Source: Bacteroidota bacterium
GTDB taxonomy: Bacteria > Bacteroidota > Bacteroidia > B-17B0 > Aurantibacillaceae
Direction of reading: 5' to 3'
NCBI GenBank assembly: GCA_003153315.1
Contig: PLYA01000036.1
Span: 18,638 to 82,637 of the forward strand
Length of the DNA: 64,000 nt
Shown here: piece by piece, positions 1-8,318 of the stretch
How positions within the stretch are numbered: the stretch's first letter is position 1
Layout of the letters: every line of letters begins with the position of its first letter
Notes under the pieces: generated by a model
Seen by the model: the letters and a program-made list of their open reading frames with translations, nothing else
What the model was told of the DNA's origin: nothing
Databases searched by the model: none
Made by a program: the position numbers and the translations under genes

Positions 1-2
1 CT

Positions 3-128
3 GACCCCACCAAACCAGAAAACCCTGAGAACATGGGTAGAGGAATATTTATTATGAAAGCCTTATCAGATAAACTGGAGTTTTTAAGCGAAGAAAAGAC
101 GGTTTTACTTTCGTTTAATCTGAATTAG
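3..128 (+). CDS. Anti-sigma-factor-type GHKL ATPase, C-terminal fragment
   Basis: Only the last 41 codons lie in the window; the gene is cut by the left edge and stops with TAG at 126-128. The visible tail carries GRGIFIMKALSD followed by a short strand ending LLSFNLN. That matches the glycine-rich G2 box and last beta-strand of RsbW/SpoIIAB-like serine kinases that bind and inhibit sigma or anti-anti-sigma partners. It lies 10 nt upstream of ybeY on the same strand, so the two may be co-transcribed. The family call rests on a short segment; another free-standing HATPase domain protein would look the same. Confidence 0.6.
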   Translation, partial: DPTKPENPENMGRGIFIMKALSDKLEFLSEEKTVLLSFNLN

Positions 129-138
129 TAGCCTGCTA

Positions 139-564
139 ATGGCAATTAGTTTTCATGCTTCTGTAAAGGTTAAAACTCCTCTTAAAAAGAAACTGAGCAT
201 TTGGTTATCGGTAGTTGCTTTTTCAGAAAGGAAAAAGATTAAAAACCTAGCGTACAATTTTTGCTCCGATGAGGAATTGTTGCAAATTAATCAGCAGTTC
301 TTAAAACACAATACTTATACTGATATCATAACGTTTGATTATAGCCAGAAAGATTTTATTTCAGGAGAAATATACATAAGCATTGAGCGTATTGCTGAGA
401 ATGCGCTAAAAGAAAAAGTGTTGTTTGAAGAAGAACTAATGCGGGTCATGGCACATGGTTTATTACATCTTTGCGGATATAAAGATAAATCAACCCCACA
501 TAAAAAAGAAATGCGCATAGCTGAAAATAAAGCTATTAAGGCTTTTATAACTATTAAGGATTAA
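139..564 (+). CDS. ybeY: YbeY endoribonuclease (16S rRNA maturation, 70S quality control)
   Basis: The 141-aa protein is typical in size for YbeY, a zinc-dependent single-strand endoribonuclease that processes the 3' end of 16S rRNA. The signature is MAHGLLHLCGYKD at residues 105-116, supplying the metal ligands H106 and H110. The third histidine of the usual HGxLHLxGxDH signature is not at its canonical place: the sequence reads GYKDKSTPH, with a histidine only at 121. I recall KDK at this place from other Bacteroidota homologues, so this is probably a lineage variant and not a dead enzyme. The 3' end overlaps the convergent response regulator gene by 11 nt. Confidence 0.93.
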   Translation: MAISFHASVKVKTPLKKKLSIWLSVVAFSERKKIKNLAYNFCSDEELLQINQQFLKHNTYTDIITFDYSQKDFISGEIYISIERIAENALKEKVLFEEELMRVMAHGLLHLCGYKDKSTPHKKEMRIAENKAIKAFITIKD

Positions 565-1255
565 CTAATAGTTTAAAGCCTTTACCATGTATGTTTACTA
601 TTTCAACCTTAGCATCATGCTTAAAGTATTTGCGAAGTTTAGTTATATAAACATCCATACTGCGACTATTAAAGTAATTATCATCATGCCAAATAGTTTT
701 TAACGCAAACGATCGATCTAAAACATCATTTTGATTAATAGCTAACAGACGCAGTAATTGTGCTTCTTTGGTAGTCAGTTTCACATTTTCCTGCCCACCT
801 TTAAGCAATTGAGTTTCGGTATTAAACGTGTATTTACCAATTATAAAATCAGTTTGTGTGTTTTCCAAAACCATAGCTTTCATACTACGACGTAAGATAG
901 CCTGAATACGCGCCAATAACTCTTCCATACTAAAGGGCTTGGTGATATAATCATCTCCGCCTGCATTAAAGCCTTCAATAGTATCTTCTTTCATCGATTT
1001 AGCCGTTAAAAAGATAATAGGTACTTGTTTGTTACTTACCCTTATCTCTTTTGCAAGCGTAAATCCATCTTTTAGTGGCATCATCACATCAAGTAAACAT
1101 AAATCATAACTGTGTTTACAAAACAAGTCAAAGCCTTCTTTACCATTAACAGCAAGTGTTACTGCATATCCTTTTGCCTTGAGGTATTCTTCTAAAAGAA
1201 GTCCTAAATTAGGATCGTCTTCAGCTAAAAGAATTTTTATTTTTTCGGTGCTCAT
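554..1255 (-). CDS. OmpR/PhoB-family response regulator (RprY-like)
   Basis: The 233-aa protein has an N-terminal receiver domain (residues 5-120) and a C-terminal winged-helix DNA-binding domain (about 135-230). Receiver residues are all present: acidic pocket D13/D14, phospho-acceptor D56 in LCLLDVMMP, T84 and K106 in YITKPF. The effector domain has the OmpR-type recognition region ending NSRSMDVYITKLRKYF. It overlaps the upstream kinase gene by 4 nt (ATGA), so the pair is translationally coupled. The arrangement and the kinase's extracytoplasmic domain resemble RprXY of Bacteroides; that orthology is inferred. Direct GTTAAG repeats at 19167-19286 and GTTAA repeats ahead of the kinase are candidate targets for such a regulator. 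Confidence 0.92.
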   Translation of the reverse strand: MSTEKIKILLAEDDPNLGLLLEEYLKAKGYAVTLAVNGKEGFDLFCKHSYDLCLLDVMMPLKDGFTLAKEIRVSNKQVPIIFLTAKSMKEDTIEGFNAGGDDYITKPFSMEELLARIQAILRRSMKAMVLENTQTDFIIGKYTFNTETQLLKGGQENVKLTTKEAQLLRLLAINQNDVLDRSFALKTIWHDDNYFNSRSMDVYITKLRKYFKHDAKVEIVNIHGKGFKLLVNP

Positions 1256-2865
1256 GGATTTATTTTTTTATTAGATTGGTTTATATTTTCTGCTTTAAAA
1301 GGAAGATATATTTTAAACGTACTTCCTTTGTTTAGTTCACTTTCAACGGATATTTGTCCACCATGTTTTATTACAATGGCCTTTACATAACTCAGTCCAA
1401 GACCAAAACCTTTTATATTATGCACATTTCCAGTTGATACCCGATAAAACTGGTCGAATATCTTTTTTGCATTTTCCTTACTGATTCCAATACCATCATC
1501 TTTTACTGAAAGTAAAATTCCGTGAGAGATATTTTCGGTACTGACAGTTATATTTGGTAATTCTTTAGAGTATTTTAATGCATTATCAAGCAAGTTAAAA
1601 ATAATATTTGTAATATGAACTTTATCTGCCAATATAATTGATTTTTTAGCTGATAAATCTGCATTTAGTTTTCCGTTTTTTTGGTCAACCTGCAAGTGTA
1701 TTTTTTCTATAGCAGATTGTATAACTTCATGTAAATCAAATTCCGTTCTCTGTAGTTTAAAATCGCCTTTATCTAAAACAGCTGTTTGTAAAATACTTTC
1801 CACTAAAACACCTAATCGTTTGTTTTCATCACGTATCATTTTAGTAAAACGTTCCAGTTTTTCAGGAGTTTTACTTACGGTAGTATCTGAAAGCATTTCT
1901 CCTGCAAGAGCAATAGTAGATATGGGAGTTTTAAATTCATGAGTCATATTGCTAATAAAATCATTCTTTATGTCTGTATATTTCTTTTGTTTGCGAATGG
2001 TATTTATGGTATAAAAGAAAGCAATTACTAAAGAAAGAATTATTATAGCCGAAATAGAAAGGGTTAACCACATTGTTCGCAAGAGGTAATTTTGCTCATC
2101 AGGAAACTGAACAGTAAGGTATAAAGGAGTAACAAAAACGTTATTCGGAGATAGGTTTATTCTAAAAATATGCTTGTCGGGATCTAAGTTCACAAAACCA
2201 TGTCGGCGATAACGGTTTGGTGGTGTTGGAGATTTATTAGCAGCTGTTATATTATCTTCTTTTTGTGCAGCATATATTCTCATAGTGTATTCTGCATAAA
2301 CACCCTTTTGATGTAATTCAGTACGCAGTAAAGAATCTATGGTAAGCGTGTCTATACTTGGTTTATAATCTTTGTAAATGTTAATACTGATAAGCTCATC
2401 AAATAAATCATTAAATATTTCGGCGCGTTTTGCAACTAATTCCGATTTTAGCTTTTCATAATCAGAAGCCGTATCGGCAAATTCAACCGGAAAATCAATC
2501 ATGTTATTTACAGAATCACCATCATATTGCCGTTCTTTAATGGAACTGGTAATAACCCCATTAGAATCAATAGAAAACTCTTCTAATATTTTTATCTTTA
2601 TTTTATCCTTTTCAGTTGCCTGACCAGATTGTATTCGTTGGGCTATACCATGTTTGTATAATTTTATTTTCTTTTTAATTCTAGCTGCATTATTAATCTT
2701 TTCAAGCTTGTCTACCACATTATCCATAGCTTCGTGCACATCCCGTCTGAACTCATCTTTTTTTAACTGAACGGCATTTTTAATCCAAAATAATTGCACA
2801 CCCACCAAGGCTACAAGTGCCATGGAAACAATAATGGTTATAATGGTTAAATTCTGGCGTACCAT
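1252..2865 (-). CDS. Membrane sensor histidine kinase (RprX-like)
   Basis: The 537-aa kinase has a transmembrane helix at about residues 7-28, a roughly 230-residue extracytoplasmic sensor region and a second helix at 266-287. The HisKA domain carries H309 in NMTHEFKTP and is followed by a C-terminal HATPase with N box (NLLDNALKYS), DDGIGI and GFGLGLSYV glycine boxes. There is no HAMP linker: TM2 runs almost directly into the dimerisation helix. The periplasmic part shows no recognisable ligand fold, so the stimulus is unknown. It is first in a two-gene operon with the overlapping response regulator and is divergent from etfB. Between them, 2907-2925 contains two TTTAAC/TTAACC half-sites that could serve autoregulation. 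Confidence 0.92.
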   Translation of the reverse strand: MVRQNLTIITIIVSMALVALVGVQLFWIKNAVQLKKDEFRRDVHEAMDNVVDKLEKINNAARIKKKIKLYKHGIAQRIQSGQATEKDKIKIKILEEFSIDSNGVITSSIKERQYDGDSVNNMIDFPVEFADTASDYEKLKSELVAKRAEIFNDLFDELISINIYKDYKPSIDTLTIDSLLRTELHQKGVYAEYTMRIYAAQKEDNITAANKSPTPPNRYRRHGFVNLDPDKHIFRINLSPNNVFVTPLYLTVQFPDEQNYLLRTMWLTLSISAIIILSLVIAFFYTINTIRKQKKYTDIKNDFISNMTHEFKTPISTIALAGEMLSDTTVSKTPEKLERFTKMIRDENKRLGVLVESILQTAVLDKGDFKLQRTEFDLHEVIQSAIEKIHLQVDQKNGKLNADLSAKKSIILADKVHITNIIFNLLDNALKYSKELPNITVSTENISHGILLSVKDDGIGISKENAKKIFDQFYRVSTGNVHNIKGFGLGLSYVKAIVIKHGGQISVESELNKGSTFKIYLPFKAENINQSNKKINP

Positions 2866-2982
2866 GTTAATTTACAAAGGTATTTAATGGCTTATTCTAT
2901 CAAAGTGTTTAACTTTTTTTAACCTCTAAAAATAGGCTTATTTTGAACTATTCAGTGGTTTTCAACTTGTTTGTATATAAGA

Positions 2983-3013
2983 TTTGTGTACAAACCGTAT
3001 TTATGTAAATTTG
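2983..3013 (+). promoter_or_regulatory. Bacteroidota-type promoter of etfBA
   Basis: TTTG at 2983-2986 is followed after 19 nt by TAAATTTG at 3006-3013. This fits the -33 TTTG / -7 TANNTTTG consensus of the Bacteroidota primary sigma factor. The predicted transcript would start about 20 nt before the etfB ATG at 3039. Confidence 0.7.
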
Positions 3014-3038
3014 CGCCTCATTTTAAAACAGCATCAAA

Positions 3039-3782
3039 ATGAAAATATTAGTAGCTATAAGTAACGTACCCGACACCACCACTAAAATTGCATTTAGTGA
3101 TAACGACACCAAGTTTAATACAGCCGGTGTACAGTTCATTATCAATCCGTATGATGAATGGTATGCCTTAGTACGTGCTCTTGAATTAAAAGAAACAGGT
3201 AAAGCAACTGCGGTAACTTTATTTCATGTTGGATTGTTGGATAGTGAAGCAACTATCCGTAAAGGGCTGGCACTTGGAGCTGATGATGCCGTTCGTGTTA
3301 ATGCCGAAAGCCCAGATTCTTTTTTTGTGGCGGAACAAATTGCCAAATTTGCTAAAGAGAAGGCTTATGATTTGATTTTAGTTGGAAAAGAAACCATCAA
3401 TTATAATGGCTCTTCGGTTGGTGGTATGATTGGTGGGTTGTTAGATATCCCTTTTGTATCCTTAGCTACTAAATTAGATTTGAATGGGAATACGGCTACT
3501 GTTGAACATGATATTGATGGTGGCGTACAAGTAGTTGAATGTGCTACGCCTTTGGTTATATCTTGCTCTAAAGGCATGGCAGAACAACGCATACCTAACA
3601 TGCGTGGCATTATGGCTGCCCGTACCAAACCTATTACGGTTGTTGAAGCTACAACAGATGCACCCTTAACAAGCATTAAATCGTTTGCATTAAGTGCCGG
3701 AAGAACTACCTGCAAATACATTGATGCAAACAACGTAGAAGAATTGGTGAGCTTGTTGCATAATGAAGCGAAAGTTATTTAA
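3039..3782 (+). CDS. etfB: Electron transfer flavoprotein beta subunit
   Basis: The 247-aa protein is EtfB, which with EtfA forms the FAD/AMP-carrying heterodimer that passes electrons from acyl-CoA dehydrogenases to the quinone pool. Features read directly: N-terminal MKILVAISNVPDT, the AMP/nucleotide-binding stretch DDAVRVNAE to LVGKETINYNGSSVGGMIGGLL, and the PNMRGIMAARTKPI segment typical of the beta subunit's recognition loop. The length matches the family. etfA follows after 27 nt, so the two are one operon, driven by the promoter at 2983-3013. Confidence 0.95.
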   Translation: MKILVAISNVPDTTTKIAFSDNDTKFNTAGVQFIINPYDEWYALVRALELKETGKATAVTLFHVGLLDSEATIRKGLALGADDAVRVNAESPDSFFVAEQIAKFAKEKAYDLILVGKETINYNGSSVGGMIGGLLDIPFVSLATKLDLNGNTATVEHDIDGGVQVVECATPLVISCSKGMAEQRIPNMRGIMAARTKPITVVEATTDAPLTSIKSFALSAGRTTCKYIDANNVEELVSLLHNEAKVI

Positions 3783-3809
3783 TATCAGAATATTATAAAA
3801 CAGTAAGAT

Positions 3810-4790
3810 ATGTCAGTATTAGTTTATATAGAAATAGCCAAAGGGAAGGTAAAAAAAGCTTCATTAGAAGCAACCAATTACGCCGCACAAATTGCCACCC
3901 AATTAGGCACGTCGGCTACAACCATTGCTTTTAATGCAGATGCAACTCAAACAGAAGAAATTGGCAAAGCAGGTGCTAAAAAAGTATTGGTAGTTAAAGG
4001 TGACCAATATAAAACCAACGATGCGGTTTATTTAAGCGCAGCTATTGAGCAGGCAGCTAAAGCAGAGGGGGCTAAAGTAATCATCACTTCTTTTGATGTT
4101 ACCGGAAAATCTCTTGCACCAAGGTTATCAGCTAAATTAAAAGCTGGTTTGGTAGCAGGTGCGGTTGATTATCCTGTTGTGAATGGAAACGCTTTGGAAG
4201 TAAAGAAAAATGTTTTCTCAGGTAAAGCAACTGCCGTATATAGCATCAATTCCGATATAAAAATTATCTCTTTATTGCCCAACAGCTTCCCTGTTAAATT
4301 AACCGATAATAAAGCTGAAGTAGTTGATTTTGCAGTTGATTTAAACGGCATCACTTCTAAAATTGTAATAAAAGAAACTAAATCAACGGATACTGCCGGA
4401 ATGCTTCCTTTACCGGAAGCAGAATTAGTTGTATCTGCCGGACGTGGTTTAAAAGGTCCTGAAAACTGGGGCATTATAGAAGATTTAGCCAAAGTTATTG
4501 GTGCTACAACCGCTTGTTCTCGTCCGGTTGCTGATATGCACTGGCGCCCACATCACGAGCATGTTGGTCAAACAGGTATTGCCATTCGCCCTAATTTATA
4601 TATTGCCATAGGTATCTCAGGTGCTATACAACATTTGGCAGGGGTAAATGGAAGTAAAACCATTGTGGTTATTAATACCGATAAAGAAGCCCCTTTCTTT
4701 AAATCTGCCGATTACGGCATTATTGGAGATGCTTTTGAGGTGGTTCCAAAGCTTACCGCAGCCATTAAAAAATTAAAGGCTAACAATTAA
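3810..4790 (+). CDS. etfA: Electron transfer flavoprotein alpha subunit
   Basis: The 326-aa protein has the ETF N-terminal domain and the C-terminal FAD-binding domain. Diagnostic blocks are AGRGLKGPENWGIIEDLAKV (about residues 210-229), then SRPVADMHW, GQTGIAIRPNLYIAIGISGA, IQHLAGVNGSKTIVVINTD and FKSADYGIIGD. These bind the FAD pyrophosphate and isoalloxazine. It is the partner of etfB immediately upstream and is probably co-transcribed with it; the bifunctional-nuclease gene follows after 41 nt on the same strand. The full length and intact motifs indicate a functional subunit. Confidence 0.96.
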   Translation: MSVLVYIEIAKGKVKKASLEATNYAAQIATQLGTSATTIAFNADATQTEEIGKAGAKKVLVVKGDQYKTNDAVYLSAAIEQAAKAEGAKVIITSFDVTGKSLAPRLSAKLKAGLVAGAVDYPVVNGNALEVKKNVFSGKATAVYSINSDIKIISLLPNSFPVKLTDNKAEVVDFAVDLNGITSKIVIKETKSTDTAGMLPLPEAELVVSAGRGLKGPENWGIIEDLAKVIGATTACSRPVADMHWRPHHEHVGQTGIAIRPNLYIAIGISGAIQHLAGVNGSKTIVVINTDKEAPFFKSADYGIIGDAFEVVPKLTAAIKKLKANN

Positions 4791-4831
4791 CCCATTCGTA
4801 AAAAAGTTGTAAATTAGTTGGCTCTGTTTTA

Positions 4832-5440
4832 ATGAAGAAAGTTAAGTTAGATATTGTTGGATTAAGTTATAGTCAAACTCAAACAGGTGCTTACGCTCTT
4901 GTTTTGGGCGAAGTAAACGGAAAACGCAGATTACCCATTATTATAGGGGCCTTCGAGGCGCAAGCAATAGCCATTGAGTTAGAAAAAATGACTCCCAGCC
5001 GCCCACTTACCCACGATTTATTTAAAACCTTTGCCGAGACTTTTGCTATTAATGTTACCGAAGTCATTATATACAATTTAGTAGAAGGTATTTTTTATGC
5101 CAAGCTTATTTGCAACGATGCTACCCAACAAGATTATGAAATAGATGCCCGTACCAGTGATGCTATTGCATTGGCTGTTCGGTTTAATTGTCCTATTTAT
5201 ACTTATGAGTTCATTTTATCAAGCGCAGGAATTATTTTAGAAGACGAAAGCTTGCCTGAAGCTAAAGAAGGTGAGATACCTGAGGAAGTGAAGCAAAAAA
5301 TTTCAGGTAGAGATGATAATGAATACCACAGCAAATCTACCGAAGAGCTTAAAACATTGTTGCAGACCGCTCTTGAAGACGAACAGTATGAGCTGGCCTC
5401 TAAAATACGTGATGAACTGAATAATCGTAAGCAATCATAA
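4832..5440 (+). CDS. Bifunctional nuclease (DUF151) with UVR tail
   Basis: Residues 1-135 form a DUF151/bifunctional nuclease domain: the start MKKVKLDIVGLSYSQTQTGA, the RLPIIIGAFEAQAIAIELE core, and DYEIDARTSDAIALAVRFNC are the family's conserved blocks. Residues 165-200 (ELKTLLQTALEDEQYELASKIRDEL) are a UVR (UvrB/UvrC interaction) motif. This DUF151-plus-UVR architecture is common in Bacteroidota. Homologues have DNase/RNase activity in vitro, but the cellular role is unsettled. It follows etfA by 41 nt and could be read from the same promoter. Confidence 0.85.
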   Translation: MKKVKLDIVGLSYSQTQTGAYALVLGEVNGKRRLPIIIGAFEAQAIAIELEKMTPSRPLTHDLFKTFAETFAINVTEVIIYNLVEGIFYAKLICNDATQQDYEIDARTSDAIALAVRFNCPIYTYEFILSSAGIILEDESLPEAKEGEIPEEVKQKISGRDDNEYHSKSTEELKTLLQTALEDEQYELASKIRDELNNRKQS

Positions 5441-5522
5441 GTAATTGCCTACAGGGTTAATAAACTGTAAATAAGTTACTTTATCTTTTTATGTTACTTT
5501 CTCCATATAATTTCAAATCCTG

Positions 5523-6134
5523 ATGAGGAAGATTTTTGTAACAGGTATCGGCACAGATGTGGGCAAAACTATAGTTTCTGCTGTATTAACTCAGGCACTG
5601 AAAGCAGATTACTGGAAACCTATACAAACAGGCACTGAACTAGACAACGATACCGAACGCGTAAAAAAACTGGTTAGCAATAGCATCTCGGTTTTTCATA
5701 AAGAAGCCTATAGTTTAAAAGCACCTTATGCACCTTATGCTTCTGCTGTTCTTGAAGGGATAGAAATTGATTTTGAAAACATACATCTTCCCGATACAAA
5801 CAATACACTTATTATAGAAGGTGCAGGGGGCTTACTGGCACCCATAACCGAAACGCGTTTTATTATTGACCTGATAACTAAGTTTAATGCAGAAACCATT
5901 TTAGTGGTTCAAAATTATATCGGCAGTATTAATCATACCCTGCTTTCCGTTGAAGCGTTGAAAAGCAGAAACATTAATGTGCTTGGTATAATTGTAAGCG
6001 GCGTTGAAAACAAAATGTCCGAGAAAATTATCCTGCAGCACAGCGGACTAAAACTTTTAGGACGCATATATAAAGAAGGGCATTTTACACCCGAAGTGGT
6101 AAATAAATACGAAGCTCAGTTTTCTACCATATAA
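5523..6134 (+). CDS. bioD: Dethiobiotin synthetase
   Basis: The 203-aa ATP-dependent enzyme closes the ureido ring of 7,8-diaminopelargonate with CO2 to give dethiobiotin. The P-loop is VTGIGTDVGKT at residues 6-16, the BioD form of Walker A. KPIQTGTE supplies the substrate-binding lysine region and IIEGAGGLLAP is the switch II-like motif. It is slightly shorter than E. coli BioD but has all blocks. Its stop codon abuts the bioA start codon with no gap, so the two are one operon catalysing consecutive biotin steps. Confidence 0.94.
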   Translation: MRKIFVTGIGTDVGKTIVSAVLTQALKADYWKPIQTGTELDNDTERVKKLVSNSISVFHKEAYSLKAPYAPYASAVLEGIEIDFENIHLPDTNNTLIIEGAGGLLAPITETRFIIDLITKFNAETILVVQNYIGSINHTLLSVEALKSRNINVLGIIVSGVENKMSEKIILQHSGLKLLGRIYKEGHFTPEVVNKYEAQFSTI

Positions 6135-7421
6135 ATGAGCATTAGTCCCTGGCAGGAAAAAGATTTGGATTTTGTCTGGCATCCCTTTACGCATCTTAAA
6201 TATGCCGAAACGTCCATAAATATTATCCGCTCTGAAGGCTCTTATTATTTTGATGAGCTGGGAAACAAATACATTGATGGCATTTCTTCCTGGTGGGTAA
6301 ATCTGCACGGACATTCGCATCCCTATATTGCAGAAAAGGTTTACCAACAATTAAAAACAAACGCCCACAGTATTTTTAGCGGCTTTACGCATCCGCAAGC
6401 TATAGAACTTTCCGAAAGATTATTACATCATCTGCCAAACACTTTAGCTAAAGTATTTTTTAGCGACAATGGTTCAACGGCTGTTGAGGTGGCACTTAAA
6501 ATGACTTTGCAATTTTGGCACAATCAGGGAAACGCCAAAACAAAAATCATTGCTTTTGAAAATGCCTATCATGGTGATACTTTTGGAAGCATGAGTATAG
6601 GTGCTCGCAACGCCTTTAATAATGCTTTCTCTCCGCTTTTGTTTGATGTGCTGAGGCTACCTGTTCCTGATAAGAAGAATATACATGCCGTTAAACAAAC
6701 ACTACATACTTATATTAAAGAAGGGAATATTTCCGCCTTTATTTTCGAGCCTCTTATTCTGGGTGCAGGGGGTTCTATGCAAATGTATGATGCCAATTTG
6801 TTGGATGAATTAATTTCAATCTGCAAACAGCATAGTATCATCACCATTGCAGATGAGGTGATGACGGGTTTTGGAAGAACAGGAAAGTTTTTTGCAACAG
6901 ATTACCTCAACAATAAACCCGATATTATTTGTTTGAGCAAAGGCATAACGGGTGGAGTAATGCCCCTTGGCGTTACCGCCTGCGCACAATTCATTTATGA
7001 TGCTTACATCAGCGATGATAAACATAAAACCTTTTTCCACGGGCATAGTTATACCGCCAACACCACTGCCTGTGCAGCTGCATTAGCCAGTATGGATTTG
7101 ATGGAGAAAGAAGAAACCCGGAATAACATCCAACAGATTGCTGCTTCTCATGCTTCTTTTAAAGAGAAGATTAAAACACACCCCAATATTTTATCTGTAA
7201 GAAATTTAGGAACCATCATTGCTATAGAAATTAAAACGCCTGAAGAAAGCGGGTACCTTAACAACCTGGCAGAAAAAATATCAGCCTACTTTATTCAAAA
7301 AGGTATTCTGCTGCGCCCTCTGGGTAATGTGTTGTATATTCTTCCGCCTTATTGCATCTCTCAAACTGATTTGACTTATATTTATACCTGCATAGAAACT
7401 TTTTTAAGCACTGAAGTTTAA
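6135..7421 (+). CDS. bioA: Adenosylmethionine-8-amino-7-oxononanoate aminotransferase
   Basis: The 428-aa PLP enzyme converts KAPA to DAPA with SAM as amino donor. Visible residues: WHPFTH near the N-terminus, SSWWVNLHGHSHPYI (substrate/SAM pocket), DNGSTAVEVALKM, AYHGDTFG, D240-E241 (PLP pyridine contact) and the Schiff-base lysine K269 in LSKGITGG. The double tryptophan in SSWW distinguishes BioA from other class III aminotransferases. It is directly fused in register to bioD (zero gap) and followed by the transporter gene after 3 nt, which suggests a three-gene transcript. Confidence 0.95.
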   Translation: MSISPWQEKDLDFVWHPFTHLKYAETSINIIRSEGSYYFDELGNKYIDGISSWWVNLHGHSHPYIAEKVYQQLKTNAHSIFSGFTHPQAIELSERLLHHLPNTLAKVFFSDNGSTAVEVALKMTLQFWHNQGNAKTKIIAFENAYHGDTFGSMSIGARNAFNNAFSPLLFDVLRLPVPDKKNIHAVKQTLHTYIKEGNISAFIFEPLILGAGGSMQMYDANLLDELISICKQHSIITIADEVMTGFGRTGKFFATDYLNNKPDIICLSKGITGGVMPLGVTACAQFIYDAYISDDKHKTFFHGHSYTANTTACAAALASMDLMEKEETRNNIQQIAASHASFKEKIKTHPNILSVRNLGTIIAIEIKTPEESGYLNNLAEKISAYFIQKGILLRPLGNVLYILPPYCISQTDLTYIYTCIETFLSTEV

Positions 7422-7424
7422 CCG

Positions 7425-8135
7425 ATGAACTTAAACAATAAAAAGGATGTTGTCTTTGTTATATTGGCAGGCTTCTTTATAACCAACGCCATCGTATCGG
7501 AACTGATAGGTGGTAAGCTGGTTATGTTTTTTGGCACCTTTACGCAAAGCATTGGTATTGTATTGTGGCCCGTAGTGTTTATTCTTACCGATATTGTAAA
7601 TGAATATTACGGGCAAAGCGGTGTAAAAAAACTATCATACATCACCTTATTTTTAATTGCTTTTACGTTTCTGTATTTATTCATCTGTATGCAAATACCG
7701 GCAGTTAGTTTCTCTCCTGTGACCGACGAAAATTTTAAAAAAGTATTCGGGCAATCTATGTACATCATTTTAGGAAGTATGTGTGCCTTTATTGTATCTC
7801 AGTTAGTTGACAGCGGAATTTTTTGGATGCTGCGCCAACGTACCGGAAAGAAAATGATATGGTTGCGCTCTACAGGTAGCACTGTAGTTAGTCAATTGGT
7901 AGATACCTTTATAGTACAGTTCATTGCCTTTGTAATACCGGGTTGGTGGACCATGAAAGAGTTTTTGCACAACGCCTCTTATGGCTATGCATTTAAATTG
8001 CTGGTTGCCATTTCGGTTATACCCATGATTTATTTAGTGCACTATTTAATAGACAGATATTTGGGCGATGAAATATCGCATGATATGATAAAGCATACTG
8101 CCGAAGTAAACCTGCACCATAAGATAGAGGAATAA
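7425..8135 (+). CDS. YhhQ/VUT-family queuosine-precursor transporter
   Basis: The 236-aa protein has about six hydrophobic helices. It shows the VUT family marks: FITNAIVSELIGGKL early, the charged-polar VFILTDIVNEYYG helix, and WLRSTGSTVVSQLVDTFIVQFI near residue 150. Members (E. coli YhhQ/QPTR) import 7-cyano- or 7-aminomethyl-7-deazaguanine for queuosine synthesis. The start is 3 nt after the bioA stop, so it is probably in the bio operon, though no functional link to biotin is needed. The substrate is inferred from the family. Confidence 0.85.
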   Translation: MNLNNKKDVVFVILAGFFITNAIVSELIGGKLVMFFGTFTQSIGIVLWPVVFILTDIVNEYYGQSGVKKLSYITLFLIAFTFLYLFICMQIPAVSFSPVTDENFKKVFGQSMYIILGSMCAFIVSQLVDSGIFWMLRQRTGKKMIWLRSTGSTVVSQLVDTFIVQFIAFVIPGWWTMKEFLHNASYGYAFKLLVAISVIPMIYLVHYLIDRYLGDEISHDMIKHTAEVNLHHKIEE

Positions 8136-8318
8136 GCCTGTTGTTTGGACGCTCCCCCGCCTTTGGAGGGGTCGGACTGTATGCGCTGCGGCAACCAGCT
8201 ATCATTCCTAACGCATAAAAATATTTTAAATATACAATAACTAATAATACCCCGGCAGACAGTTGAGTGTTTCAAAATGCCCCTAGGTTTGCTTGCAAAA
8301 CGTTATTGTGAAGTAACT

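Noticed and set aside
8150-8192. GC-rich block between the VUT transporter and PorE-like gene
   Set aside because: Contains CTCC/GGAG complementarity and could be a dispersed repeat, but there is no second copy in the window to support it.
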